Shown one piece after another: positions 47,300-59,889 of a DNA stretch of 64,000 nucleotides. The notes under the pieces were generated by a model. That model worked only from the letters and a program-made list of their open reading frames with translations. It did not search any database and was not told where the DNA came from. The translations under genes were made by a program, and so were the position numbers. The stretch is from the NCBI GenBank assembly GCA_019022495.1, contig JAFEKR010000014.1, positions 310,001-374,000 of the forward strand, written 5' to 3'. Position 1 is the first letter of the stretch. Each line of letters opens with the position of its first letter. The stretch is from Epichloe hybrida (lineage: Eukaryota > Ascomycota > Sordariomycetes > Hypocreales > Clavicipitaceae).

Positions 47300-50200
47300 A
47301 TCTCTAACCTAGTCTTAACTATACCTAAGGTAAAATAAAAACCTATCCCTATAGGTAACCTATATAATAGTAATAAGGCCTTATTTACTATATAGAAGTT
47401 CCTAATAAAACATAAGCTATAAGTAAATAAGGACTTTATTAAAACTAATAAAAATAGGTAAATATTTATTTACTAGAACTTATTCTCTAAAGTCTAGTCC
47501 TAGGTAGCTACTTTCTTTAAATAAGGTAGTATTTATAATTTTAACCTAGCTAAATTCCTAGAATACCTTAAGTCTATATTCTTTAATTTATATAAGTAAG
47601 AGATAGCCCTTATAAAACTTAACTAGATAAAATAGGGCTTAGGGAAGCTATTTTCTATATTCTTTATTTACTTTATAAAGAAGCTTTTATTAGTAAGAGA
47701 GAATTATTAAGGGGATAATATAAAGCTAGTAAAGCTTTAATAAGCGCTTAATAAGTATTTAAAAGAAATTAGCATAGGCTAGGGTATTAGCTAGAGTATA
47801 TAGTATATAGCTATTATATAGTATTATAAGATTATAGTTAATATTAAGGCCCTTACTATAGAGAATAAGTACTAGTTCTAATATAAACTATAGCTAGCTA
47901 AACCTATACCTTAGACTAATTATAAGGGTAATATACTAATAACTAGAGTATATATAGTAAGGACTTAATTAGGAAAATAAAATAAGCTAGTTAAGAAAAA
48001 GAAGGGTCTAAAGCTAGCTATAAATATATAATAAGCTAAATAAGTATTAGAAGTAAAGTTAGCTAAATGCTATTAGAAAAGATATTACCTATAATATAAA
48101 TCTAAGGACTATTATATTTAGGAGTGTACCTTTCTCCTACCCTATCCCCTATAGGTTAGTATTAACTTATATAGAGTAAATAAGAAAAGCATAAATAAGG
48201 AAGTAAATATTCCTCTTATAGAAAATAAGTAGCCCTTAAGTAAAGTCTTATATAGAGGTAAGGAGGCTAATTATATACTATAATATAGGATAACTATTTA
48301 AGCTATATAGAGTTAAAGTAAGATATAGTATAATATATAGACTAACTACTATTCTTAATTCCTATACTCTTTAATATATATTATTATATTAATATTTAAA
48401 TTAATTATAGTTATAATTATTATAGTGCTATAAGTAAGTTAGTAGTAAAATAGTTTAGCTTAGAGCTTATATAGGTACTAAAGAGAAGGTATATCTAGAC
48501 TATAGTAAAAATAAAAAGGAGAGAAAAGAGAGTATAAAAGAACACCTCCTTAATTACCTATATAGTATATACTAAAATAGATATTAATAGCTAGGAGTTA
48601 TTAGTGTATTTATATATTATCCTAGGCCTTATATAAGATATTATACTTAGGATACTATAGCTAGAATATTATAATATAGTTATTTACGTAGCAAAATAGT
48701 AATTAGTTATTAAAGTAATAGAGAGCTTATATATCTCTAAAGCCTTTATATATAGGGTAAAGACTTTAGTATAGGGGATTATTAGGTCCTTATATACTAT
48801 AGAAGCGCGCTAGGTATACTAGAGAAAGGACACTTTTATAATATTTATTACTATAAGCCTTAGGGAAATAATAATAGTATTATAAATTATAGTGCCTAAG
48901 ACAAAACTAAATAGCCTAGACACATTAATATTACCTAAGGAGTTAGCTAACTTTATAGACCTTTTTAATAAAGCTAGAGCTAATAGCCTACCTCCTTACT
49001 AGGGGTCCCTTAATTACTATATATACTTACGTAAGAATTAGGATAAATCTAAACTAACGCTCCCTTAGGGATTACTATATAATATACTAAGGGACTAGCT
49101 TCTAGAGGTTAGACACTAGATTATAGACTTAATAGATAAGGGTTAAATCTATACTAGCTTATTATTAGGTATAGCTCTAGTCCTTCTTATTAAAAAGGCT
49201 AATAAGGGTTAGCATTTTTATATAGACTACTACGCTCTTAATAAGATAATAGTATAGGATTACTATTCTCTCCTATTAATTAAGAAAACACTTTATTCCT
49301 TATCCTAGGTATACTAGTTTATAAAGGTAAATATTTATATAGTGTTTTATAAGCTATAGATTACTAAGGGCTAGGAGCACCTAATAGCGTTTTAAACTAG
49401 GTTTAGGCTATTTAAGTAACTAGTTTGCCTCTTTAGCCTAGCTAGTATACTAGTAATATTCTAATATTATATTCATAAGTCCTTAGGGAATACGTTAAGG
49501 GATTTTATTATAGTATACTTAGATAATGTCTTAATTTACTTAGGGGGATTAAGGAAAGACTATATAGCTAAGGTCTAGGTAATATTAGGCTACCTAAGGG
49601 CTATAGGGTTATACTTAAACCTTAATAAGTCTATATTTATAGTAAAGGAGGTTTAATACCTAGGATATATTATTATAGTAAGTTATTCTATTTACCTAGA
49701 TCTAGTAAAGGTTATAGCTATTAGGGAATAAGTAGCCCTAATAAAACTTTAGGGGGTTTATAGCTTCCTAGGGTTTACTAACTTTTACTATAACTTTATT
49801 AGTAACTTTTTAGAACTAGTAGCATTACTAATATAATTAACTAAGAGAAATGTCCCTTTTTAATAAGGGCCTAAAGAGAATAATACCTTTAATAGGTTAA
49901 AAGACACCTTTATTATATACCTAGTACTAGTATAATAAGATCTAGATTTCCCTATAGTAGTAAAAGCTAATTATTTAGAAATAGCTATTAGAGAATGCCT
50001 TTCCTAATAAGGCTAGGATAGTATTATATACCTAGTTACTTACTACTTTACTAGCCTTATATCCTTATAAAAGAACTATATAATTTATAATAAGGAATTA
50101 TTAGCTATTATCTTATGCCTTAAGGTATAGTTAGCTAAGCTATAAGGCATTTCTAGTCTATTTATAATCTATATAGACTATAAGAACCTAGAGTACTTTA

Positions 50201-51850
50201 TAACTCCCTAGTTAATATTAGAGTAGTAAGCTTAATAGGCAAATACACTTATACTATTTAATTTCTATCTTTAGTATAAACCTAGTATATAAGTATAATA
50301 GCCTAATACTCTTTCCTAAAGAGAATAAGACTAGGAAAGGGTAACCTCTAGAATAGGATATATTCTATAACTTATTACTATTATATAACTCTTACTAATA
50401 CTAGATAAATAGTAAGATAATAGTAGTATAGCGCTACTACTAGCTAGTAAAGTTCTCTTTACTACTAAATACCTTTAGACCTTATAGGACTAGGCTATTA
50501 TCTCTAACCCTATATATAGTATTTAATAAAGGGCTATCTAGGAAAGAGCCTAGAGGTTTCCTATTAAGGCACTTATAAGGGAGTAAGTAATAAATTATTT
50601 TATAAGCACTTATAAGGCACTTTAGTTTAAGGGCTATACCTAGGTCCTAGCTTAGAAGCCTCTTATAATAACTCTAATATAGTAATACTATAATTTACTA
50701 GTAGTAAGGCACCTAGGCTATAATACTATGTTTTAAATCTTATAATAGTAGTTTCACTAGGATAGGATATTATAAGATATTACTAGGTTTATTTATAACT
50801 ATTACTACTATAGTAGTTATAAAAGCTATTAATATTACTAGGGCTTACTAAAGCCTTTACCTATCCCTAACTAGTTTTAGTTATAAATCTTTATTAACTT
50901 TATAATAAACTTACTAGCACTATCCCTAGAAAAACTATAATACCTAATAGTTATTATAGATTAACTCTTTAAATTTATTTAGCTTAAGGCTATAATATCT
51001 ATAGGAGCTAAGGAATATATAAAGAGATTTAAAATAGTTTAGTAGTGGTTTAAGGGGTTTCCTTAATTAATTATTATAGATTATAGTTTAGATTAGTTAG
51101 GAAAGTTTTAGATAATATTATACTCCCTAGTTAGGATTAATTAGTTACTTTTTATATTATATTACTTATAAACTAATAGTAATACTAAGTAAGTAAACTA
51201 AGAGGTATAGGTAATACTATATATTATAGTCTCTTTCTTATAGTTTAACTAGCTAGAATATCTAGTTACTTACTAGCTTATAATTAATAATAAGCTATCT
51301 TTTATAATAGAAGTTAGCTTAAATAAGCTACTATATAGCTATAACCTAAAGCTAGTCTAGTTATTACTAGATAAGTTTGCTTTTATAATAACACTAAAGG
51401 GGTAAGTAATATAGTTTCTTAAGCACCTCTAGGAGAGTACTTATCTAGTATAAGCTATAATAGCCTATATATAATAAAGGCAGTAAGATACTATATTTAC
51501 TTTATATTAGCTAGTAAAATAGTTTTAAGTTAGAGATAAGGTATAGCTTTTACTTAAAAATATTAAAACTAACTACCTCTTATAGAAACTTAATTAAGTA
51601 ATAGTAAAGTATATAGTTATAAAAGTCCTAATATTACTTATAGTATAGCTTAATATCCTAAGAGGTATTTACCTAGTATTTTATATAAACCTTATTAAAT
51701 ATACTATAAAGAACTCTTTCCTTAGTTAGAAGCTTTAGAACTTCTATCTAGGACTAGAATAAGTCCTAGTAAAGGGTAATAATAAACTTATTAAGAAATA
51801 TTAGGTTAAGTAAATCCTAGTAGCTTAAAATACCCTAGGCTAAGGTAAGA
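47300..51850 (+). pseudogene. Gypsy gag-pol, RIP-decayed
   Basis: Gag, reverse transcriptase, RNase H, integrase and chromodomain-like segments in order on the plus strand, readable only by skipping many TAG/TAA codons, most at positions expected to be Trp or Gln. Boundaries are approximate. Confidence 0.75.
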
Positions 51851-53744
51851 GATATAATATACTTATTAAGTAAGTAAGCTATATATAGCCTATATAAAAA
51901 CTATTAGAGAATATAGTATAAATATAAGCCCTTAATAAGTTTAAGGTAAAATAAGGAAATATATAATATAATAATAAACTAAGTTAATTTTAGAAAACTT
52001 ATTTACTTATAAAGACTCCTATATATATTTATAATACTAATATATTATAGTTTACTACTATTACTTAAAGGGAATAATTATTCTCTAAGTCTTTATTTAA
52101 ATTAATAGAAGAGTTTATATAGGTATATATTACCTTTATTTAGAGTTAGTACTTTACTAATATAGCTATAGTATATTTACCTAGTAATAGTTATAGTATA
52201 AAGAGTTATTTACTAGGGATATAACTTAGGTTTTAGATAGTATAAGTAAGGTTAGTATATTAAGTATATATAAGTAAAGGTATAACTAAAGCATAAGGGG
52301 GGGGATAGTAAGTAAGGATAGTAATCTTAGTAAAATAAGGAATATTATTTCTAGCTAGGGGTTAGCTAACTCTAGGGTTTCTAGGGGTATATTTAGGAGA
52401 AAAACTAGCTAACTTTAACTTAAAGAGAAAATAAGTAAGCTACTAGTAATAATAGAAAAGAGAGTTATTACCTAACTTAGTAATTTAATAATAGTATTAG
52501 TTCTTACTATAATAATAGGGGGTAAGCGCTTAGATAAAGGTAGTAAACTATGAATATATTTCTTTACATATAGTATTTAGGCTACTAATAACCTATTAGT
52601 TTTATTAGAATAAAACGCTAGTAACTTATTACATAGATTACGCTATACTATAACTAGCTAAAGGGCTAGCGCTAATAAAGGGGATAATATTAAGGCTAGT
52701 TATGTTTATTATAAGGGTATCTATACCTAGAGATACCTTAAGAGCTAAGTGTATAGGAACTAGGTTAAATTACACCTAGCTAAGGAGAGTATTCTAGTAA
52801 CTAATAAGATAGTAGTATTTCTATAATAAAATAGGTATCTTTTTCTTAGTAGTTATAGTCTTAGGGACTCTAGGTTTAATAATATATATACTTATAGTAA
52901 TTTTAGCCTTAAGATCCTTAAGGGTATATTAGAGTTATAAGTTAGTAAATAGAAGCCTAGTGTACTATATATAAGTAATATAATATTACTAATAAGGAGA
53001 ATATAACTCCTTACTTTAGGGTAAATAATAGTTTAAGACACTAGTAATAAAAGCTTATTTAATATAAGGACTATAAGAATACTAGACTAATTTAGGTATA
53101 GTATACTATTTATTATTAGAGTTTCCCTTTATAAGGTACTTACTAATAAAATAGGATATTAGTATAGTAAGAGTAATTACTCCTATAGTTACTAAAGCTA
53201 TAGGAATAAGGGTATTAGTTTAGTATTAAGGTATTTTAGCAAAGGAAATAATTATTTAGAAGGAGAAAACTAATAGGATAATAAGGAAAGCATAATAGGA
53301 TTATAATAATAGAGGGATAGTGTTATATAAAGGGGAAAGTAAGATAAGTATAAGCTAAAGTAAGATATTTATAGTAAAAGTTATACCTATATTAGGTGTA
53401 CTATAAATAGGTAAGAGTAAGGCAATTATTCATAATAAATAACCTATTAGTAAGGCAAATATATTACATATAATAGGTAAGGGTAAGGTAATTATTCATA
53501 ATAAATAACCTATTAGCAAGGCAAACGTATTACGCGCACTATAAAATAACACCTAGAAGTAAGGGGGTTACTATAACGGATAATAAGGCAATAGGGCAAG
53601 TACCTATTAAACACTTTATAGATAGCTATTAGTAAGGGTAGTTTTTATTATAATAACTAAGGGCATATATAATATAAGTATTATATATATTGCTAGGGGT
53701 TAATATAAAGAGAAGTTTATTAATAATAGGTAAGTAAGGGTATA
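51851..53744. other. Gypsy 3' internal region, noncoding
   Basis: AT-rich; contains the polypurine-like aagcataagggggggg at about 52,286-52,301 and a 66-bp direct repeat (53,407-53,472 and 53,473-53,538). No recognisable protein domain. Confidence 0.5.
53407..53538. repeat. 66-bp direct tandem duplication
   Basis: Two units beginning ataggtaagrgtaagg with the same inner string attattcataataaataacc; differences are C/T and A/G transitions. Confidence 0.85.
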
Positions 53745-53961
53745 TATAAGGGCTTAGGCTTTGCCTAAGCATTATTTATATAGTAGTTAGAGAGAGAAGT
53801 AATAAAAGTAGTTAAGGTAAGGAAAGGAGGCTTATATAAGTAACTAAGGGGGTATAAGGGGCATTACTAGGGATAGCCTCTTACCCTTCCTCCTTTCTCC
53901 TTAAGTCTCTTAATACTATATTAACGCCCTATTACAGTAGCCTAGGGGCTAGTCTATAATA
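53745..53961 (+). repeat. Gypsy 3' LTR
   Basis: 217 bp, matching the 5' LTR colinearly; starts TATAAGGGCTTAGG (TG mutated to TA) and ends TATAATA. Confidence 0.85.
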
Positions 53962-56900
53962 TTAAGATTCTATTAACTACCTTAAAGAGAGTCTATAGAG
54001 GGCTATACCCCTCTAATATAGTAAATATAAAGCTCTATAAGCAAACCTTAAACGCAATCTCTAGCATCCCTAAATGCTAGGTAGCAAAGTATATATATAC
54101 ACTAGGCTTTAAGAACCTTACTAGTAACCTTTGTAAATTAATTATAATTACAAAGAGTAATGCAAGGAGTAACTAATATTACTAGTATTAAGATAAAGAC
54201 TTATTAGAGGTAATGTTTATAGACTACTAATATAGCTAATAGAATTAAAGAGACTAAGGAAAAGAAGGTTATTATAGTAACTTTAGATAACCTAAGTAAT
54301 GCTTTATTTATAGTAAGAGTAGCTACTAGTTATTAAACTATACTAATACTAAATATTAGAAAGAGAAAGAGAGGTAGTAAGCTAGTAAGAACTATTATTT
54401 ACCTCCTATAGAGAAGAAGTTTTAGGTATTCCTTATTTTATTTAAAGGAAATAATAGTAATAATAAAGAGAAAATAAAAGACTAGGAAACATAGCTTAAG
54501 GCCTTTACTTAGGACTAAGATAATAGTAATAATAATATTAAGAAGAAGCTATTATTAAAGGCATAACTTAGTATTATATAATTCTTCTACGTAGGATTAT
54601 AAATAATAGATAATATTAATATCCTTATAATGCTTAAGAATTAAGCTTTTTAATATACCTTACTTAAGTAAAAGCTATACCTTAAAGAGGCTTCTAATAA
54701 AGATAATTTAATCTATTATACCTCTAAAGGACACTATTCTAAAGAGATCTTTAAAGAAATCATACTAGATATAGGAGCCTTAGGCTAATTAACTACTAGT
54801 CTAGCATAAGCTAAAGCCTTACTAAGATTAATGCTATTATTAATAATTAAACCCTATAACCTAGAAGTTATTTGCTTTAGTACTAGATTAGTAATAACAC
54901 GTGGCATTATCTATATGCCTATAAAGCTTAGCTAAATTAACTTCTATGTCCTTAACACTACTACACCCTTTCTTTTTTCCCTTACTAATATAAATAAAAT
55001 AAAGGTTAAGATTAATAACCTTACTAATATATTAATTTAAAATAATAAGACTATACCTATTATACGTAAATAAGGCTACCCTTAGTAGCTTCTAGAGGCA
55101 AGAGAAACCACTGCTTTTTACCTATTAGAAGGAGAGATTTATTAACTTCACTAAAGGTTTAGTTATCCCTTAATTTAATAGCTTATAAAGATCCTTTAAT
55201 AAGCTAGTTATAATATTAAATACTATGTAATTAAGAAGCTTACTAAAGTCTATTACTATTATTAGATAAATAGAAAAGCCCCTAGCTAGTTTAAATTCTC
55301 CCTTAAAGATAACTATAACTTTAACTATAAGATTATTATTAATATTATATAAATTAATAGCTAGCTAGTCCTTTATGTTATTAATTTAGTAATCTTATTT
55401 TAAGCGGCCTAATTCCTTAACCCTAAGAAGCAAAAAGCTTATAATATCTAGGATATAATTAAAGAGTGCTAGATTAATATATATCTAGGCCCTTTAGACT
55501 AGATTATTTATAATGCTAGTAATAACTTTACTTTAGCTAAATTTAGGCATTATGCTCGCTTAATGTTAATTAATATTAATAAGATACCTATTAAAGCCTA
55601 TAATAGCATTAGAAAGGTTAAAAGATATTATAGACCTCTTTGCTAGGCTTATAATATTATTATGGATTTAATTAGTAAAGAGATTACTCCTAAGTAGTAA
55701 CTCTAGATAGCTATTAAAGCTATTAATAACTTAGCAAGCCCTAATAGCCTTATACTAACCTTACTAGTCTTTAAAGCTTACCTATAGATAATAGACAAGT
55801 TACTACTAAGTGTCTTTATTATTTAATAAGCTAAAGTAATTTAGAAGGTAACTAATAAAGTCCGCTATTACCTAGCTAAGAGATAGGTCTATAAGGCCCT
55901 TAGCGCCTAGAATAGCCTTAATATATTACTAATATATTAGCTACCACTATAGGCTAATATATATATATAAAGAGAAAAAGGCAAATAGCATAGCCTTTAT
56001 AAGCTATTAGCTACTAATAGGGAGACCTATATAGTTAAGATACCCTATAGCCTAGCTAAGTTTTACTCTATAGTAGTAAAGCTATACTATAAGAACCTAT
56101 AGTATATAGGGGCTAATAAGCAAAGCCTTTAGGATATTAAGGAGTATAACCTAGGCCTAGAGGTCCTTGCTTATAATATAGCCCTTTCCTATACTATAGC
56201 CCCCTTTAATACTATAGTCCTATTATAAGAAAGGGCTAAGGGGGCCTAGGGAAATAAGCTACTTATAAAAGGTAATAAGGTAAAGGAAAAAGAGAAAAAG
56301 ACACTAGTTAAGAGAAAGTAAGGGAGGCTAAGGAAAAACCTTATAGTTTAATTCTTTATTAATAAAGGCATAGAGAAGCCTATAGAGGCTATTAAGGCTA
56401 AAGGTAATTCTATAGGAAGCTATAGAGTTAAAGAACTTATAGTAAGCCTTAAGGTAGCTAAAGCTACCTCTATAGGAAGCTATAAAGCTAGTAGCCCTAA
56501 GGAAGTAAAAGTAAAGGTAATTAAGGCTTAGGTTTATAATCCTAAGGAGCTTATTAAACCTATAAAGCCCCTTATATTTATTAATAAAGACTAAGAGAAA
56601 GTATTAATTAAGGAGATTATAGCTAGAGAAGTGCTAAATATAGTATTCCTTATAGTAAAAGAAAAGGCTAACTAAAACCTTACCCTTTAACTTTACTAAG
56701 AGAGAAAGATTATAACCTTAGGGAGCCCCTTTAAATAATCTAATTAAGCTAAGATTAACGTATTATAAGCTTATAATATATTTAGATTTATAATATTTAA
56801 TCTAGTAAAGTATAAAGGCTACTAGATCTTTAATTCTTATATAGTCTAAGAGATTAAAGGTAAAGGTACTAAAACACTATATAAGAAATCGCGCCTTATT

Positions 56901-58477
56901 ATGCAAGGGCATAATAACAGAGAAAAAGAGGCTATCTTAACCTAATTACTAATAATATAGTGATTAAGCTAACGGATTATTATAGCCCTTACTTTATTAT
57001 TAAAGCAAAAGGGAATTTACCTTTAGCTATAAGACATTACATAAGCTTACGTTTAATCCTAAATAACCCTAAACAGGCTAATTATTATAAAGTTACTAAA
57101 GCAGATTACATATCTCTTTCTAAAAGGCATAATAATAGAGGTTATTAAGCCCCTCTATAGGATTGTAGAGGCTAGAACCTACTAGTAAGTAATATATTTT
57201 CGTTACTATAGGGATAATCTTAATATAATAACCTTAATATATAATCCCTGCCTGCTAATTATAGCCTTAAATAATAAAAACCTCTTTAGCATTATAAGGA
57301 TATAAACAGATAACACACTAGGCCTTAGTAATAATAACTTCTTTAAGAAAGAAGAAAAAGAGCTCTAGAAAGTAAAGTTTATAGCTAAAGAAAAATAATG
57401 CCTTATAACTATAAATCCCCTTATCTTTAATAGCTATATCTTAACCTAGAACGCTAATAACTCCCTAACCCTAACCTAAAAGAGCTAAAGTTAGAAGATT
57501 AAGGAAATTAACCCTTAATTACTAATAGTAAGGCAAGATTACGTAGAGTAAAGAGCCTAAGGAAGTTATATTATAATAGTCTATTAACTAGAGGCATTAT
57601 ATAACCTATTAATTGCTACATAATACTAAGAACCCTTTGCTAATAATATCTTATAACTTAATAAACGCCTTAAGTAGTAAATTAAGCATTAGTAGTAGGG
57701 ATTATAGTATATCCCCTTAACTCTTAAAGAAGTAAAGCTCTTTATATTTATAAATAGGTCCCTTACTAACAATAAAGATCTAAGTTTATATATTAGATAT
57801 ATTATTATAATTAGTAATAAATTAATAAAGGAGAATAATACCTTTATCTTAAAAGGGAATATTATTACATATAGCTCTATAAAAAGTAAGTGTGTAACCT
57901 ATAGCGCACTTATATCTAAGCTATATAGCATAGTTTAAGGTGCTAATATTATATATATAATATTTATAACCCTTTAAATAATCACAGACTAATTAAAGAT
58001 ACCTTAGATCCTAATAATTCTCTATATAGACTCTTTCTTATTATATAAATGCCTTATAAAGCTAGGTATAATAAAAGAGAAGTAACTAATAATTAATATT
58101 ATAGCCCTTTAGTAGTTATATAAGAGGAAGGAAGTCTATAAAGTTAAATAGATTAATAGTGGCAACAATCTAGCTAATATAATAACAAAGGCATTGCTAA
58201 ATTTAGCCCTTTTAACCTTAATTAATTTAAATAAATTAACAATTTATGTAAAAGGATAGGTTAAGAGACCTATAAGGTTAGGTAAAGGGGAGGATTAATA
58301 TAATAGGTATGTAAGTATAGACTATAATAACTAGGTTAATTAGAATAACTAAAGCTATAATAGCTAATAAAAACTATAGATTCCTATTAAGAGATTTACT
58401 TATATACACTTTCCTTTAATCTGATTTTTATTGCGTTTTTAGGCTCCTTTAGCCACGAAGAAAAGAGAGAGTGCTAG
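53962..58477 (+). pseudogene. Copia pol (gag end, protease, integrase, RT, RNase H), RIP-decayed
   Basis: Continuation of the Copia internal region after the nested Gypsy. Landmarks are the zinc-knuckle-like stretch near 54,295-54,350, protease LDIGA near 54,763, integrase end near 55,490-55,690, and RNase H to a final stop near 58,255. The open frame at 56,960-57,148 is a surviving fragment of the RT region, not a gene. Confidence 0.8.
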
Positions 58478-58763
58478 TGTGGCTTCCTTTAAACCCTTAG
58501 ATTATAGATAGTCTAACTATAGCTAAAGAGTAAAGCTACTAAAGGGATGCACACAATGTGATTAAATACATTATAAGCTACCTTACTCTATTAGCAGTAG
58601 CACTATACTATAGCCTTACTTTTCCCCCTTTTTACTTACTTTCTCTTTTAGCTAGATTCCTCTCTTTCTCTCTTTTCTTTTCTCTTAGTTATTAGCTATT
58701 ATCATTAACTTCATTGAATTTAACCCCTTCGCACTAGTGCAACGTTCCTTAGTGTAACTAACA
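58478..58763 (+). repeat. Copia 3' LTR
   Basis: 286 bp, starts TGTGGCTTCCTTTAA and ends GTAACTAACA, keeping the canonical TG...CA ends. Preceded by a purine-rich tract (gaagaaaagagagag). Confidence 0.88.
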
Positions 58764-58768
58764 GTTAA
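58764..58768. other. target-site duplication of the Copia element, right copy (GTTAA)
   Basis: Identical to 44,817-44,821. Confidence 0.9.
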
Positions 58769-58885
58769 AGTTTGTTTAAAAATAAATAACTAATAAATAA
58801 ACAAAATATTAATATTAGTAAGTATAAGTAAATTACTATAGAAAAAGCTAGACTTTTTAGTTATATAATATTTTTAGGTTTTTTA
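58769..58885. repeat. foldback repeat, remainder of right arm
   Basis: Reverse complement of about 43,085-43,195 (for example agtaagtataagtaaattac here against its complement near 43,120-43,140). It continues the right arm that the Copia insertion split. Confidence 0.75.
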
Positions 58886-59000
58886 AAACATTAATAAAAT
58901 AAAATTCTTTTATATTTTGTATTTTTTAATATTATAGTAAATTAGTAATACTAATTATAGTAATACTAGTTATAGTAATTATAATATATTATTAAAAAGT

Positions 59001-59340
59001 AAGCCTTAGTATTATATCTAAAAATAAGTTAAACTAATTATAATTTATAAGTAAGGTTATTAAAGTTATTATAGTTACTATAATAATTAAAGTATATTAA
59101 ATAAAAGTAAGTCTTAGTATTATTCCTAAAAGTAAGTTTAACTAGTTAAAATTAAATTTATAAGAGTTATTAAAGCTCTTATAATAATTACAGTATATTA
59201 AATAAAAGTAAGTCTTAGTATTATTTCTATAGATAGGTTTAACTAATAGTAATTAAGGTTATGAAAGTTATTAAAGCTTTTATAATAATTATAGTATATA
59301 ATTTAAAAGTGGGTTATAGTCCTTTTTTTAAGAATAGGTT
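59001..59340. repeat. about 100-bp minisatellite, three units and a partial
   Basis: Units start at 59,001, 59,109, 59,210 and (partial) 59,311. They share aagtcttagtattat at the start and ataataattatagtatat near the end; lengths are 108, 101 and 101 bp. Confidence 0.75.
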
Positions 59341-59437
59341 AAACTTATTTTTTATAGTATAATTAAGCTATATAGGCTAATTAAAAAAATACTATTAAGA
59401 ATCTATTAATATATTATAAATATTAGTCTATTATATT

Positions 59438-59889
59438 TGTTAGTTACACTAAGGAACGTTACACTAGTGCAAAAGGGTTAAATTTAATAATAGTAATGAA
59501 GTTAATAATAATAGCTAAGAAAAAAAAGAAGGAGAGGAATCTAGCTAGGAGAGAAGGTAAGTAAAAAGTAAGGCAGTAGTGTCTACTATAAGCGGTGTAG
59601 GGTTACCTATAATATAGCTAATCATATTATATATATCCCTTTAGTAAACTTACACTTTAGCTATAGCTAGACTAACTATTATCTAAGGGTCTAAAGGAAG
59701 CTATACTAGTAGTCTCTCTTTTCTTTATAGCTAAAGAAGCCTAAAAATGTAATAAAAATTAAATTAAAGGAAAGTATATATAAGTAAATCCCTTTATAGG
59801 AATCTATAGCTTTAATTAGCTATTATAGCCTTAGTTATTCTAATTAACCTAGTTACTACAATCTATACTTACTTACCTATTATATTAAT
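59438..59889 (-). mobile_element. Copia 3' end in inverted orientation (LTR plus about 180 bp internal)
   Basis: 59,438-59,705 is the reverse complement of the Copia LTR (begins TGTTAGTTACACTAAGGAACG, here given as its first bases). 59,706-59,889 is the reverse complement of the internal sequence just upstream of the 3' LTR (compare 58,295-58,477). The match stops sharply at 59,889. Confidence 0.8.

Larger units (their letters stand above)
46760..53961 (+). mobile_element. Ty3/Gypsy chromovirus-like retrotransposon nested in Copia
   Basis: Bounded by 217-bp direct LTRs (46,760-46,976 and 53,745-53,961). Flanks TAAAG and TTAAG are a probable 5-bp target duplication with one change. In broken frames, a gag zinc-knuckle-like stretch lies near 48,062-48,125. 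Reverse transcriptase motifs are YIDYYALNKI near 49,218 and YLDNVLIYL near 49,515. RNase H near 49,970-50,200 reads NKELLAIILCLK and YKNLEYF. Integrase spans about 50,740-51,200, and a chromodomain-like end lies near 51,700-51,850. The order RT, RNase H, integrase, chromodomain is that of a fungal chromovirus. A G-rich tract at 52,293-52,301 lies 1.4 kb before the 3' LTR. Dead: stops throughout. Confidence 0.85.
44822..58763 (+). mobile_element. Copia-type retrotransposon, near full length, interrupted by a Gypsy element
   Basis: 5' LTR 44,822-45,107; internal 45,108-58,477; 3' LTR 58,478-58,763. Target-site duplication GTTAA is perfect: 44,817-44,821 and 58,764-58,768. Removing the nested Gypsy (46,760-53,961) leaves about 6.7 kb. 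In degenerate reading, gag lies before and just after the Gypsy, with a zinc-knuckle-like stretch at about 54,295-54,350. The protease motif reads LDIGA (from DTGA) near 54,763-54,777, and the end of integrase, near 55,490-55,690, reads LDYIIYNASNNFTLAKF then RKVKRYYRPLC. Reverse transcriptase follows and RNase H lies at about 57,990-58,255. Order protease, integrase, RT and RNase H marks Ty1/Copia. TAA/TAG codons are everywhere, so it is dead. Confidence 0.88.
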
